Below are positions 55,441-64,000 of a stretch of DNA of 64,000 bases, in pieces; positions within the stretch are counted from its first letter, which is position 1, and each line of letters begins with the position of its first letter. This stretch comes from Flavobacterium sp. N3904 (GTDB lineage: Bacteria; Bacteroidota; Bacteroidia; Flavobacteriales; Flavobacteriaceae): positions 868,001-932,000 of the forward strand of contig NZ_CP110009.1 of assembly GCF_025947305.1 (NCBI RefSeq), given 5' to 3'. A program made the translations under genes and the position numbers. A model generated the notes under the pieces. That model was not told the DNA's origin. It saw nothing but the letters and a program-made list of their open reading frames with translations, and did not search any database.

Positions 55441-58263
55441 TCAAGGATTAATAGTCCAATTTATAAACCATTGATTTCCTATGCTTCCAGCTCCAACAAC
55501 CTGAACATATTCTTTACCAAATAAATTGGCAGCACCAAGTTTAACCACAGATTTTAATTTTGGAATTCCATAATTGATTTGGGCATCAAAAACAGTCATT
55601 TCTGGAACTACACCATCTGCAAAAGTAGATTGGTAAACATAAGCCGTATTCCATCTTACATTCACATTAAATCCAAAATTATTAAACAAATTAGAATTAC
55701 CAATGGATGCTTTTACAGCATGTTTTGGCGTATTAAATCCTGGAACGAAAGCTGGATCTTCTGCTTGGTCAAAAGAAAATTGCGAATAATTATAATTGGC
55801 TCCTAATTCAAAATTTTGATATACTTTTTTATTCAATCCAATTCCATACCCTAAAGAAGTAATTTGCGCTGTAGTATTAGTATATACTTGATAAATTCTT
55901 CTGTCACCATAACCTAAGGCTGCAATAGCTAGTAATGATTCAGGGCTGCCAAGTGGTGCATTTACATTTCCATAATACGGGCTTGCAACTCTAGCAGTAC
56001 TCAAGAAATTGTCATACTGATTGTAATATACATTCAAATCTACCGTCATATCTTTCAACACCACACCACGATATCCAACCTCATAAGAGTGAACTTCTTC
56101 GGGCTTAACCAATCCTACATTTGCAGCTACTAATAATTCTGCAGCAGCTAGAGGTTTTAATGGATCTGCTGCCAAAGCTGCTCCAAATGCCTGAACAGAA
56201 ACTAATGTGTATGAATTATCATATGCTTGTACTCCAGTCATAACCTTAGTAGCTGGTTGATTTAAATTTGACTGTGCGGCTAAACTCACTGGTCGAATTT
56301 CAGAATAACGAGTTAGATTTTCAGGAGCAGAACCAATCAATGCCAATGCTCCAACGTCAAGACCAATGTATTGATCTTGCGTTGTTGGATTTCTAAAACC
56401 TGTTTGAAATGAAGCTCTGAAATTATTATTGTTATTCGCTCCAGTAGTATAAACCATAGACAAGCGAGGAGAAACATTCCCGTCAAAATTTAGACTCTTG
56501 TCATAACGCAGCGATGCTACAAAATTCAATTTTTCATTTAAGAATTTTTTACCAAATTGCCCATACATGCCATATTCATTATAACTGATTGGCGCATCAT
56601 AATCTGTAAAAATAGTCCCTTCTGAATTCAATTCGTATTGTCTAACCGAACCACCCACTTGAATATTGGCAAATTTGGTCATTTCGTTAAAATTATAATT
56701 GGCTTCACCGTTATAAATTTTAGAATGATCAATAAACTTAGCACCTTTGGTCAAATCAGATTCAGATTTTACCGCAGTCAATGCATTATTGAACTCTGGT
56801 GTACCAGGTAAAAATCTAGCTTGTCCTGTTGGCGTAGGAAGGAAAGGCAAACCTGCCGGTTTGATATTATAATCAGCATAATTTCTGGCATTAGCTGCAG
56901 ATTCAGTTGCATTTGTTCCTAGAACTGCACCAGACAATTGATAGGCTGTTGCGTAATTTGTAAACCACTCTACATCGGTTTTGGCTGCTCTTAAAACGTT
57001 CCAGCCTGCAAATTGCATATTATAAGAATTGGCAGCATCCTCAGAAGTCATAAATCCTCTTACAAAAAAGCTTTTCCCTTTTACTTCTAATTTGGTCTGA
57101 CTCATGAAGAAATCATTCAATGAATATCTATTTGAACCTTGATAAATTGTAGTTCCTAGACCTAATTTATATTCGAAATTGAATTCAACATCATTATCCC
57201 AAGGTCTGTAAAACAAAGAGAAATCTGCTTTCATATTGTGTACCTTATTGTCATTTAAGTCTTGATCCAAATATCCGGTTCTACTCACTTGGCCTACATT
57301 TGAAATAAATGTGGTAATCTCATCTCCATAAACGTTCATCCCGTTATAGTTTGGATTGTTTGCGTGACCAATAGAACCACCAGTCAAACTGGTTAAATCA
57401 TCCGCAATCCATTCAGAAGCTTGCATATAGGTCAAATTGGCTTTGGCTGCAAAGTGTTTGTCAAATGCTTTAGCCAAACGAATTCCAAAATCATATACGT
57501 TGTTTGTTCCTGCAGCTTTTTGTGTTGTCTGTCCGTATTTAAAATAAGTACTTACTCCTTCATATTTAAAAGGACTTTTACTGTTCATAAACAAAATACC
57601 ATTAAATGCATTAGCTCCATAAAGTGCAGACGAAGCACCTGGCATCATTTCCACAGAAGCGATATCAATATCATTTAGACCTACTAAATTCCCTAAAGGA
57701 AAATTAAGTGCTGGTGATGAGTTATCCATTCCGTCGACAATTTGCATAAAACGCGTATTTCCGACAGCTGCAAACCCTCTGGCATTTATGGATTTAAAAG
57801 ACATACTACTGGAATTTAATTGCACATCTTTCAAATTGTCCAATCCATCATAAACTGTGGGAGATGTGTTGCTCTTAATTTGCTGAATCCCAACTCTTTC
57901 AATTGTAACAGGAGATTGCATAATTCTTTCTGGAGTTCTTGAAGCAGAAACAACTATTTCATTTAGTTTCGTTTCTTCAGAATTAAGTTTTACTCTTATT
58001 TTTTCACCAACAGATTCTACGCTCACTTTTGTGGCTGTGAATCCAATAGCATTAACATTTAGAATAAAAGGGGGCTTTACAGATGTGCTTATCATAAAAG
58101 ATCCATCAAAATCAGAAACCGCACTTTGGGTTCCTCCATTAATTTTAATGCTAGCACCTGCTATGGGTTGATTTTCAGAATCGGTAACAACTCCGGAAAC
58201 AGTATTTTGGGCAAATGTAATGCCGCAAAAGAACAATGTTACTAAAAGTAAATACAATCTCAT
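55441..58263 (-). CDS. TonB-dependent outer-membrane receptor
   Basis: This encodes 940 residues. A signal peptide covers about 1-18. A carboxypeptidase-regulatory-like (CarboxypepD_reg) beta domain spans about 19-100 (VSGVVTDSENQPIAGASIKING, DFDGSF). The plug domain spans about 105-225 (NEIVVSASRTPERIMQSPVTIE to ALYGANAFNGILFMNSK), and a long beta-barrel fills the rest, ending WFINWTINP with an aromatic pattern near the C-terminus. No SusD gene follows, so this is not a classic SusCD pair; the partner is the SGNH hydrolase lipoprotein 36 bp downstream. Ligand unknown. Confidence 0.94.
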   Translation of the reverse strand: MRLYLLLVTLFFCGITFAQNTVSGVVTDSENQPIAGASIKINGGTQSAVSDFDGSFMISTSVKPPFILNVNAIGFTATKVSVESVGEKIRVKLNSEETKLNEIVVSASRTPERIMQSPVTIERVGIQQIKSNTSPTVYDGLDNLKDVQLNSSSMSFKSINARGFAAVGNTRFMQIVDGMDNSSPALNFPLGNLVGLNDIDIASVEMMPGASSALYGANAFNGILFMNSKSPFKYEGVSTYFKYGQTTQKAAGTNNVYDFGIRLAKAFDKHFAAKANLTYMQASEWIADDLTSLTGGSIGHANNPNYNGMNVYGDEITTFISNVGQVSRTGYLDQDLNDNKVHNMKADFSLFYRPWDNDVEFNFEYKLGLGTTIYQGSNRYSLNDFFMSQTKLEVKGKSFFVRGFMTSEDAANSYNMQFAGWNVLRAAKTDVEWFTNYATAYQLSGAVLGTNATESAANARNYADYNIKPAGLPFLPTPTGQARFLPGTPEFNNALTAVKSESDLTKGAKFIDHSKIYNGEANYNFNEMTKFANIQVGGSVRQYELNSEGTIFTDYDAPISYNEYGMYGQFGKKFLNEKLNFVASLRYDKSLNFDGNVSPRLSMVYTTGANNNNNFRASFQTGFRNPTTQDQYIGLDVGALALIGSAPENLTRYSEIRPVSLAAQSNLNQPATKVMTGVQAYDNSYTLVSVQAFGAALAADPLKPLAAAELLVAANVGLVKPEEVHSYEVGYRGVVLKDMTVDLNVYYNQYDNFLSTARVASPYYGNVNAPLGSPESLLAIAALGYGDRRIYQVYTNTTAQITSLGYGIGLNKKVYQNFELGANYNYSQFSFDQAEDPAFVPGFNTPKHAVKASIGNSNLFNNFGFNVNVRWNTAYVYQSTFADGVVPEMTVFDAQINYGIPKLKSVVKLGAANLFGKEYVQVVGAGSIGNQWFINWTINP

Positions 58264-58520
58264 TTGGTAGAATTTTGTTGGTTAGTGGTGCCAAATTACA
58301 TATATTTTTTAATTATCAACAATAAAATACAAAAAATTTATAATAATAATTAATAAAAAAGGTTATAATATAACAATTCTATATTTATTAAAATTACATT
58401 ATTACTAATAAATTAATGACTTATTCGCAATAAATAGTATGCATACATAGCAATTTCGTTTAAATTTTAAATTAATCTCAAAATTACAACGATTTCGTAA
58501 AATTGCAAAAGCATAAAAAA

Positions 58521-58546
58521 AGCGAGAAATAGTTCTCGCTTTTTAA
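58521..58546 (-). terminator. Terminator of the glgA-like/DUF4270/glmS operon
   Basis: AGCGAGAA and TTCTCGCT form an 8-bp perfect stem around ATAG. It is extended by A and T runs. Confidence 0.85.
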
Positions 58547-58563
58547 AAAAAAATATAAATTAT

Positions 58564-60411
58564 TTATTCAACAGTAACCGATTTTGCTAAATTTCTGGGC
58601 TGATCAACATTACAACCTCTCATTACAGCTATATGATAAGACAATAGTTGTAAAGGTATTGTGGTAATTAAAGGAGACAATGCATCTGAAGTCTCAGGTA
58701 TTTCAATTACATAATCTGCAAGATCACGAACTTGAGTATCCCCTTTGGTAACAACAGCAATAATTTTTCCACTTCTTGATTTAATTTCCTGAATATTACT
58801 TACAATTTTATCGTAATGACCTTGTTTTGGCGCAATAACAACAACTGGCATTTGCTCATCAATTAAAGCAATAGGGCCGTGCTTCATTTCGGCTGCTGGA
58901 TACCCTTCTGCATGAATATAGGATATCTCTTTAAGTTTCAAGGCTCCCTCAAGTGCCACTGGAAAATTATATCCGCGCCCCAAATACAAACAATTTGGCG
59001 CATCTTTAAATGCTGCTGCAATTTCTTTGGCTTTATCATTGGTTTCCAAAGCTTCTTTCACTTTCTCTGGAATTATTTCCAATTCTTGCAAATACATATG
59101 AAAATCAGACTTGGATAATGTTCCTTTGGCTTGAGCCAAACGAAGTGCAATCATAGTCAACACAGTAATTTGAGTTGTAAATGCTTTGGTAGATGCTACA
59201 CCAATTTCTGGTCCCGCATGGGTATAAGCTCCTGCATGGGATTCTCTAGAAATAGAAGATCCTACAACATTGCAAACCCCGAAAACAAAAGCCCCATGTT
59301 CCTTGGCCAATTTTATGGCTGCCATAGTATCGGCCGTTTCTCCAGATTGAGAAATGGCAATTACAACATCTTTACTGTTTATAATTGGATTTCTGTATCT
59401 AAATTCAGAAGCGTACTCCACTTCAACAGAAATTCTGGCAAATTCCTCAAAAACATATTCGGCAACCAAACCTGCATGCCACGAAGTTCCGCAAGCTACA
59501 ATTATAATACGATCTGCATTTAAGAATTTTTCTAAATTATCTTCAACACCTGCCATTTGGATAATTCCTTCATTTGCATGAAGTCTTCCTCTGTACGTGT
59601 CTTTTATTACATTAGGTTGTTCGTAGATTTCTTTCAACATAAAGTGGTCGTATCCTCCTTTTTCAATTTGCTCCAAATTCATTTGAAGTTCTTGAATATA
59701 GGGATCTACAATGGAATCGTCTTTTATTTTTCGTACTTTCATAGGTTTATGCAACCTAATATTTGCCATTTCTCCATCTTCAAGATAAATAGCATTCGAT
59801 GTATATTCTATAAATGGGGATGCATCTGAGGCAATAAAATACTCCCCTTCGCCAACTCCTATTGCTAAAGGACTCCCTAAACGAGCAGCTACAATTTCGT
59901 TTGGATTTTTTTTATCGAAAACAGCAATTGCATAAGCTCCTACCACCTGATTTAAGGCAACTTGTACCGCTTTTCCTAATTTTAAATTTTCCTTTTTTTG
60001 AATTTCTTCAATAAGATTTACCAATACTTCTGAGTCAGTATCAGAATTGAATATGTATCCTCTTTTTATTAATTCAACTTTTAAAGGGGCATAGTTCTCA
60101 ATAATTCCGTTGTGGATTATTGCCAGATCGCCAGAATTTGAAAGATGTGGATGTGAATTCACGTCATTTGGGACACCGTGAGTTGCCCAACGTGTATGAC
60201 CAATACCTATAGTCCCGTTTGTGGTAATTTCTGCGGCAGCTTTCAATTCAAGATCAGAAACTTTTCCTTTTGTTTTAGACAACTTTATAGCTTCTCCGTC
60301 ATATAGCATAACCCCTGCGCTATCGTATCCTCTATATTCTAACCTTTTTAATCCTTTTATAATAATAGGATATGCTTCTCTATAACCAATGTATCCAACA
60401 ATTCCACACAT
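58564..60411 (-). CDS. glmS: Glutamine-fructose-6-phosphate aminotransferase
   Basis: This encodes 615 residues. The enzyme makes glucosamine-6-phosphate for peptidoglycan and lipopolysaccharide. The N-terminal glutaminase has the catalytic Cys2 (MCGIVGYIGYRE), HTRWATHG and the NGIIEN loop. Two SIS sugar-isomerase domains follow (ACGTSWHAG, SQSGETADTMAAI, GAYTHAGPEIGVASTKAFTTQ), and the end is PRNLAKSVTVE. The end of the preceding DUF4270 gene is 9 bp upstream, so they form an operon. No glmS ribozyme is expected or seen. Confidence 0.97.
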   Translation of the reverse strand: MCGIVGYIGYREAYPIIIKGLKRLEYRGYDSAGVMLYDGEAIKLSKTKGKVSDLELKAAAEITTNGTIGIGHTRWATHGVPNDVNSHPHLSNSGDLAIIHNGIIENYAPLKVELIKRGYIFNSDTDSEVLVNLIEEIQKKENLKLGKAVQVALNQVVGAYAIAVFDKKNPNEIVAARLGSPLAIGVGEGEYFIASDASPFIEYTSNAIYLEDGEMANIRLHKPMKVRKIKDDSIVDPYIQELQMNLEQIEKGGYDHFMLKEIYEQPNVIKDTYRGRLHANEGIIQMAGVEDNLEKFLNADRIIIVACGTSWHAGLVAEYVFEEFARISVEVEYASEFRYRNPIINSKDVVIAISQSGETADTMAAIKLAKEHGAFVFGVCNVVGSSISRESHAGAYTHAGPEIGVASTKAFTTQITVLTMIALRLAQAKGTLSKSDFHMYLQELEIIPEKVKEALETNDKAKEIAAAFKDAPNCLYLGRGYNFPVALEGALKLKEISYIHAEGYPAAEMKHGPIALIDEQMPVVVIAPKQGHYDKIVSNIQEIKSRSGKIIAVVTKGDTQVRDLADYVIEIPETSDALSPLITTIPLQLLSYHIAVMRGCNVDQPRNLAKSVTVE

Positions 60412-60420
60412 AGTTTTTGT

Positions 60421-62064
60421 TTAATTAGGTTTTGTATAATAAATTTCAAGTTTCAGTCTTTTATTACTAGGGACATCTTCAGAATCAGTGCCTCCAAATA
60501 AAATAGCGCCCAAAGGATTCATTACAGAAGTCATAGGTATGTAAGTCGGATCTGGGTCTGGTCCTTTTAAAGCATACATAGTAGCTTTGTTTATATCTTC
60601 AGTCACAACAACGCCAAGTTTGACATTGGTAGAATCAGTGTTTTTTATAAGACTCTTAATATAATTTGTAATTCTAAATTTATAGCAATAATCTCCAGCA
60701 GGATTTTTGGTTAAATAACCTCCAAAAATAAATTTTGAGTTTTTGATATTTGACGCAACAGATCTGTCAACAGCATAATCAATAAGTGACTGATTGTTTG
60801 TAAAATCATATAAATAAATTCTTTGCGGGAAATAATTTATTTTGCCAGCGTCAGTGGCATTTTTTTCCATTTTAGCCGAATTTAAATAAAAAACTATATT
60901 AGCTTCATTAATTAGTAAGCTTTTTGTTCTCATAATATCAAGCGCATCGGGAACTCCATTCTTAGAACCCGTAACGCCATCAGGACCAAAATTATCCACT
61001 CCAAATAATTCCAAAATAGACATCGAACCTTGTCCGCCTTTTAGATATAAATTATCATCCCCAGTTGTATGATTTATGTTATTTGGATCAGTAGCATTAG
61101 TATACTCAGCATTTGGATTACTTTCATTCAATAAACTCACCGTATTACCAGATAAATTAATTTTCAGCGTTTTATATACCTTTTTTGAGTCGATAGTTTC
61201 CTCATAAGCAACCGTGATACTTCCTTTTCTAAAATCAATCATGGCCTGATTAGCTTCACTTCCCAATGATTCAACCTGAAAATACAAACCTCTAAAATAA
61301 TCTTTAAATAAATCATTATTCTTCAAAACCCCAGCAGGAGCCTCTGTTATCAATTTTTTAGTAAAAAAATCTTTATTTAAATCCAATTGCATTCCTGGAG
61401 GCGATTTGGTTTCGGTAGCGACTCCAGTTGTCGCATCCTTTGTAGAAACTGTAAGCTCTGCAGGACTAAAAAAGAATTCGTCATTTTGAGCTTTATTCGC
61501 ACTGTTATTCAAAGGCATACCAATTTTCAACGCAGCAAACTCAGCGTTCTGATTTGTGTAGTATTTTTGAGGTTTTAAAAATTGGTCAGCTGGATCTAAA
61601 TCCCTCATATAATAGCCCGATTCATATATACGTAACTTAAATTTTGCTAAATCAGGCCCGTAAATAGAATCTAAAAAATAAGTCTTTGCTCCCGTAGTTG
61701 TATTTGTTTCTGTTTTTGTTTTATCATAAAAATAGGGAACAGTAAGGATCACACTTGTTATTACAGCACTGTCATCAAAAGTAGGATCTACTACTGCCAA
61801 AGCCACTTGCGTATTAAAATTAGCTGTAGTTGTTCCGAATGAAGGATTATCATATATTCCTAATGCATTAATTTCCAAATTATTAGACTGTACCGGGCCA
61901 ATTTTTTGATTGTATGCAACTATATCATATACTGTGTCTTTGAGGGTAAAATTATTATCCCCTATTAAATCTTCACCAACAACATTATATTCTTTATCAC
62001 ATGAATTTAAAAGAACGACAAATAAAATAAAAGCAATGGTTTTAAAAAAAGAATTTTTAAGCAT
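60421..62064 (-). CDS. DUF4270 family lipoprotein
   Basis: This encodes 547 residues starting with a lipoprotein signal (FILFVVLLNSC, Cys about 22) and an acidic start of the mature chain (DKEYNVVGEDLIGDNNF). The long beta-rich region with NNLEINALGIYDNPSFGTTTANF and KLGVVVTEDINK matches the DUF4270 family of Bacteroidota outer-membrane lipoproteins, whose function is unknown. It lies between a glycogen-synthase-like gene and glmS in a tight operon. The arrangement recurs in flavobacteria as far as I know, which hints at an envelope role. Confidence 0.88.
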   Translation of the reverse strand: MLKNSFFKTIAFILFVVLLNSCDKEYNVVGEDLIGDNNFTLKDTVYDIVAYNQKIGPVQSNNLEINALGIYDNPSFGTTTANFNTQVALAVVDPTFDDSAVITSVILTVPYFYDKTKTETNTTTGAKTYFLDSIYGPDLAKFKLRIYESGYYMRDLDPADQFLKPQKYYTNQNAEFAALKIGMPLNNSANKAQNDEFFFSPAELTVSTKDATTGVATETKSPPGMQLDLNKDFFTKKLITEAPAGVLKNNDLFKDYFRGLYFQVESLGSEANQAMIDFRKGSITVAYEETIDSKKVYKTLKINLSGNTVSLLNESNPNAEYTNATDPNNINHTTGDDNLYLKGGQGSMSILELFGVDNFGPDGVTGSKNGVPDALDIMRTKSLLINEANIVFYLNSAKMEKNATDAGKINYFPQRIYLYDFTNNQSLIDYAVDRSVASNIKNSKFIFGGYLTKNPAGDYCYKFRITNYIKSLIKNTDSTNVKLGVVVTEDINKATMYALKGPDPDPTYIPMTSVMNPLGAILFGGTDSEDVPSNKRLKLEIYYTKPN

Positions 62065-62085
62065 ATTTATTCGTAAAAGATTGAT

Positions 62086-62892
62086 TTATAACAACATATT
62101 TTTATAGAATTCGGTATAAGCCACACCAAATCCATCTCTGGGCACCAAAGGTAAAAAAGGTTTACCTGAAGATTCTATAAATTTTGTTAAACTTGGAGAT
62201 AGTCCATCAGACGCAATAATAACAGCATCGGAATTTAAAATTGTTGTTTTTAATATGTTTTCATAATCTGGAGATTCAAGATCTGCAATAGCTTCTGCTG
62301 GAATCCCGTCAAATTTCACTTTATTGATCATTTCAATATCCAAAGTTCCATCGAAAGATTGGCTGTAAACAGAGGTGACAATTTTAGTGTCTGAAAATAA
62401 AGCCTCGTTTTTATAAAAATGTTTCATATAAACCGGTAACATTGCAGCCATCCATCCATGAACATGTATAATATCTGGAACCCAATTCAATTTTTTCACT
62501 GTTTCTACAACACCTTTAGCAAAGAAAATAGCTCTCTCGTCATTATCTGGATACATTACCCCCTCTTCATCAGCAAAAGTTGCTTTTCTCTTGAAATATT
62601 CATCATTATCAATAAAATATACTTGTATTCTTTCTTTGGGAATAGAAGCGACTTTTATAATTAACGGCATATCCAAATCGTTTACAACCAAATTCATTCC
62701 TGAAAGTCGAATTACTTCGTGCAATTGGTGTCTTCTCTCGTTAATATTTCCGTATCTTGGCATAAAAATACGAATTTGTCCACCTTGATCATTAATCATT
62801 TTTGGTACGTCATAAGACATTAATGAAACCTCATTTTCAGCTAGATAAGGCACAACTTCAGATGATACGTATAATATCCTCTTATCTTTCAT
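62086..62892 (-). CDS. Glycogen/starch synthase-like protein (N-terminal GT5 domain only)
   Basis: This encodes 268 residues matching only the N-terminal half of a GT5 starch/glycogen synthase: ILYVSSEVVPYLAE, RIFMPRYGNINERRHQLHEVIRLSG, and IIHVHGWMAAMLPVYMKHFY. The C-terminal Rossmann half, with the donor-site motif of full GlgA (about 480 residues), is absent. The KTGGLA-type ADP-glucose lysine motif is not evident at the N-terminus, where the sequence has AENEVSLMSYDVP. The protein is therefore probably not a normal glycogen synthase. It is first in an operon with the DUF4270 lipoprotein (21 bp) and glmS, and is divergent from panC. Confidence 0.85.
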   Translation of the reverse strand: MKDKRILYVSSEVVPYLAENEVSLMSYDVPKMINDQGGQIRIFMPRYGNINERRHQLHEVIRLSGMNLVVNDLDMPLIIKVASIPKERIQVYFIDNDEYFKRKATFADEEGVMYPDNDERAIFFAKGVVETVKKLNWVPDIIHVHGWMAAMLPVYMKHFYKNEALFSDTKIVTSVYSQSFDGTLDIEMINKVKFDGIPAEAIADLESPDYENILKTTILNSDAVIIASDGLSPSLTKFIESSGKPFLPLVPRDGFGVAYTEFYKNMLL

Positions 62893-62930
62893 AGTATAAA
62901 TTGATTAATTAATTGGCAATAAAAACCACG

Positions 62931-62938
62931 CAAAATTA
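62931..62938 (-). promoter_or_regulatory. -7 box of the glgA-like operon (TAATTTTG)
   Basis: Minus-strand match to TAnnTTTG, 38 nt before the ATG at 62892. Confidence 0.55.
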
Positions 62939-62969
62939 CAAAATTTTATGCAGTTATGGACTAAAATAT

Positions 62970-62977
62970 TATGTTTG
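62970..62977 (+). promoter_or_regulatory. -7 box of the panC promoter (TATGTTTG)
   Basis: Matches TAnnTTTG and overlaps the upstream in-frame ATG at 62971, which is therefore unlikely to be the translation start. Confidence 0.6.
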
Positions 62978-63000
62978 CACCTAATTTAAACAAAAACACC

Positions 63001-63849
63001 ATGCATCTATTCCATGGAAAAGTAGCTTTGATGGACTATTTATCATCAATTAAGACTACAAATTCTACTATAGGATTTGTCCCAACCATGGGTGCGTTGC
63101 ACAAAGGACATCAGTCGCTAATGCAACAATCTATTAAAGAAAATGACATTACAGTTGTCAGCATCTTTGTAAATCCTACCCAATTTAACAATCCTGAAGA
63201 CTTAGCAAAATACCCGAGAACCTTAGACGAAGACTTGAAAAAAATAGACACTATAAATTCGGGAATTATCGTTTACGCCCCAACAGTTGATGACATATAT
63301 GAAGGAAAAACCTTGTCTCAGTCTTTTGATTTCGATGGATTGGAAAATAAAATGGAAGGCAAGTTCAGACCAGGCCATTTTGATGGGGTTGGAACAATAG
63401 TAAAACGTCTTTTTGAAATTGTAAATCCGACTAATGCTTACTTTGGTGAAAAAGATTTTCAGCAATTGCAGATTATTAAAAAAATGGTCGAAAAATGCAA
63501 AATGAAAGTAAACATAATTGGCTGCCCAATTTTTAGAGAATCCAACCATCTCGCGATGAGTTCTCGAAATGAACGCTTAACTTTGCAGGAAAGAAAAGAT
63601 GCCGCTGTTATTTATAATGTTCTCGAAGGAGCCAAATCTAAATTTAAAACCAGTAGCGCCAAAAAAATAAATCAATGGGTAAAAGAAGAATTTGAAAAAA
63701 ACAAACCTTTTACATTAGAATATTTTGAAATTGCAGATGAGGAAACTCTTTCAACTTGCATCAGAAAAAATAAAAACAAAAAATACCGCGCTTTTATTGC
63801 CGTACATATCAATACTATTCGGTTAATAGACACAATTTCATTAAATTAA
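63001..63849 (+). CDS. panC: Pantothenate synthetase
   Basis: This encodes 282 residues from the ATG at 63001 (MHLFHGKVALMDYL), the usual length. The enzyme joins pantoate and beta-alanine with ATP. Markers: GFVPTMGALHKGHQSLM, SIFVNPTQFNNPEDLAKYPRT, KFRPGHFDGVGTIVKRLF, ANAYFGEKDFQQLQ (here TNAYFGEKDFQQLQ) and MSSRNERLT. An in-frame ATG ten codons earlier lies in the -7 box and is rejected. It is 11 bp before panD, which makes beta-alanine, its second substrate. Confidence 0.97.
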   Translation: MHLFHGKVALMDYLSSIKTTNSTIGFVPTMGALHKGHQSLMQQSIKENDITVVSIFVNPTQFNNPEDLAKYPRTLDEDLKKIDTINSGIIVYAPTVDDIYEGKTLSQSFDFDGLENKMEGKFRPGHFDGVGTIVKRLFEIVNPTNAYFGEKDFQQLQIIKKMVEKCKMKVNIIGCPIFRESNHLAMSSRNERLTLQERKDAAVIYNVLEGAKSKFKTSSAKKINQWVKEEFEKNKPFTLEYFEIADEETLSTCIRKNKNKKYRAFIAVHINTIRLIDTISLN

Positions 63850-63860
63850 AATAAAACAAA

Positions 63861-64000
63861 ATGCACATTCAAGTAGTTAAATCAAAGATACATAGGGTAA
63901 AGGTTACTGGAGCCGATTTAAATTACATAGGCAGTATTACAATTGACGAAGCCTTATTGGAAGCCTCAAATATTATAGAAGGAGAAAAAGTATCGATAGT
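63861..64000 (+). CDS. panD: Aspartate 1-decarboxylase, partial
   Basis: The first 46 codons lie at the right edge ([29 protein letters not shown]). The Gly-Ser pair in YIGSITID is the self-cleavage site (Gly24-Ser25) that forms the pyruvoyl group. The enzyme makes beta-alanine for PanC, encoded immediately upstream. About two thirds of the gene is outside the window. Confidence 0.95.
   Translation, partial: MHIQVVKSKIHRVKVTGADLNYIGSITIDEALLEASNIIEGEKVSI

Noticed and set aside
62971..63000. Upstream start for panC
   Set aside because: This ATG overlaps the -7 box; the start at 63001 gives the normal length.

Overview
The window looks like chromosomal DNA of a Flavobacterium-type member of the Bacteroidota. 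It is AT-rich and several genes have a Bacteroidota -7 promoter box (TAnnTTTG). It carries type IX secretion (T9SS) substrates with C-terminal sorting signals, a DUF4270 lipoprotein, a TonB-dependent receptor, and the gene orders prs-rplY-pth and atpD-atpC.

Layout. (1) 1-4260 is an accessory segment: the 5' part of an AAA ATPase gene running off the left edge, a tandem duplication of a leader plus small gene in which the first copy is a frameshifted pseudogene, a RadC-like JAB protein, and an HTH repressor gene divergent from a membrane-protein/lipoprotein pair, with two matching palindromic operators between them. (2) 4600-13281 is mostly housekeeping: tRNA-Leu(CAA), prs, rplY, pth, a secreted M12B-type metalloprotease, ribF, a small membrane protein and bioB. 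(3) 13356-43097 is a 30-kb array of six same-strand genes for large secreted proteins ending in the T9SS type C sorting region. Three share an almost identical C-terminal block of 1.9-2.2 kb, one has a 270-bp patch of the same sequence, and three contain long internal tandem repeats (294, 279 and 81 bp). (4) 43823-49461 holds recX and a biotin cluster read leftward: bioF, a GxxExxY gene framed by inverted repeats, bioD, bioA and a ketoacyl synthase. bioB lies 30 kb away. (5) 49602-58263 holds two outer-membrane proteins, atpD-atpC, and a TonB receptor paired with an SGNH hydrolase lipoprotein. (6) 58564-64000 holds a leftward group (glycogen-synthase-like, DUF4270, glmS) divergent from panC-panD, the latter cut by the right edge.

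How it works together. bioF, bioD, bioA and the distant bioB provide the last steps of biotin synthesis; the ketoacyl synthase may feed acyl chains into that route. panC-panD make pantothenate precursors and glmS makes glucosamine-6-phosphate for the envelope. The six-gene array encodes surface or secreted proteins whose variable N-terminal parts (glycine-rich, PA14-like, FN3-like, LamG-like, beta-helix-like) sit on a common C-terminal part.

The most unusual feature is this array. Blockwise near-identity, repeat sharing, a chimeric N-terminus and an internally deleted paralogue all point to continuing recombination or gene conversion among neighbouring adhesin-like genes. Second is the 470-bp GxxExxY unit bounded by 23-bp inverted repeats, placed exactly between bioF and bioD. 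All comparisons were made by eye; no searches were run.
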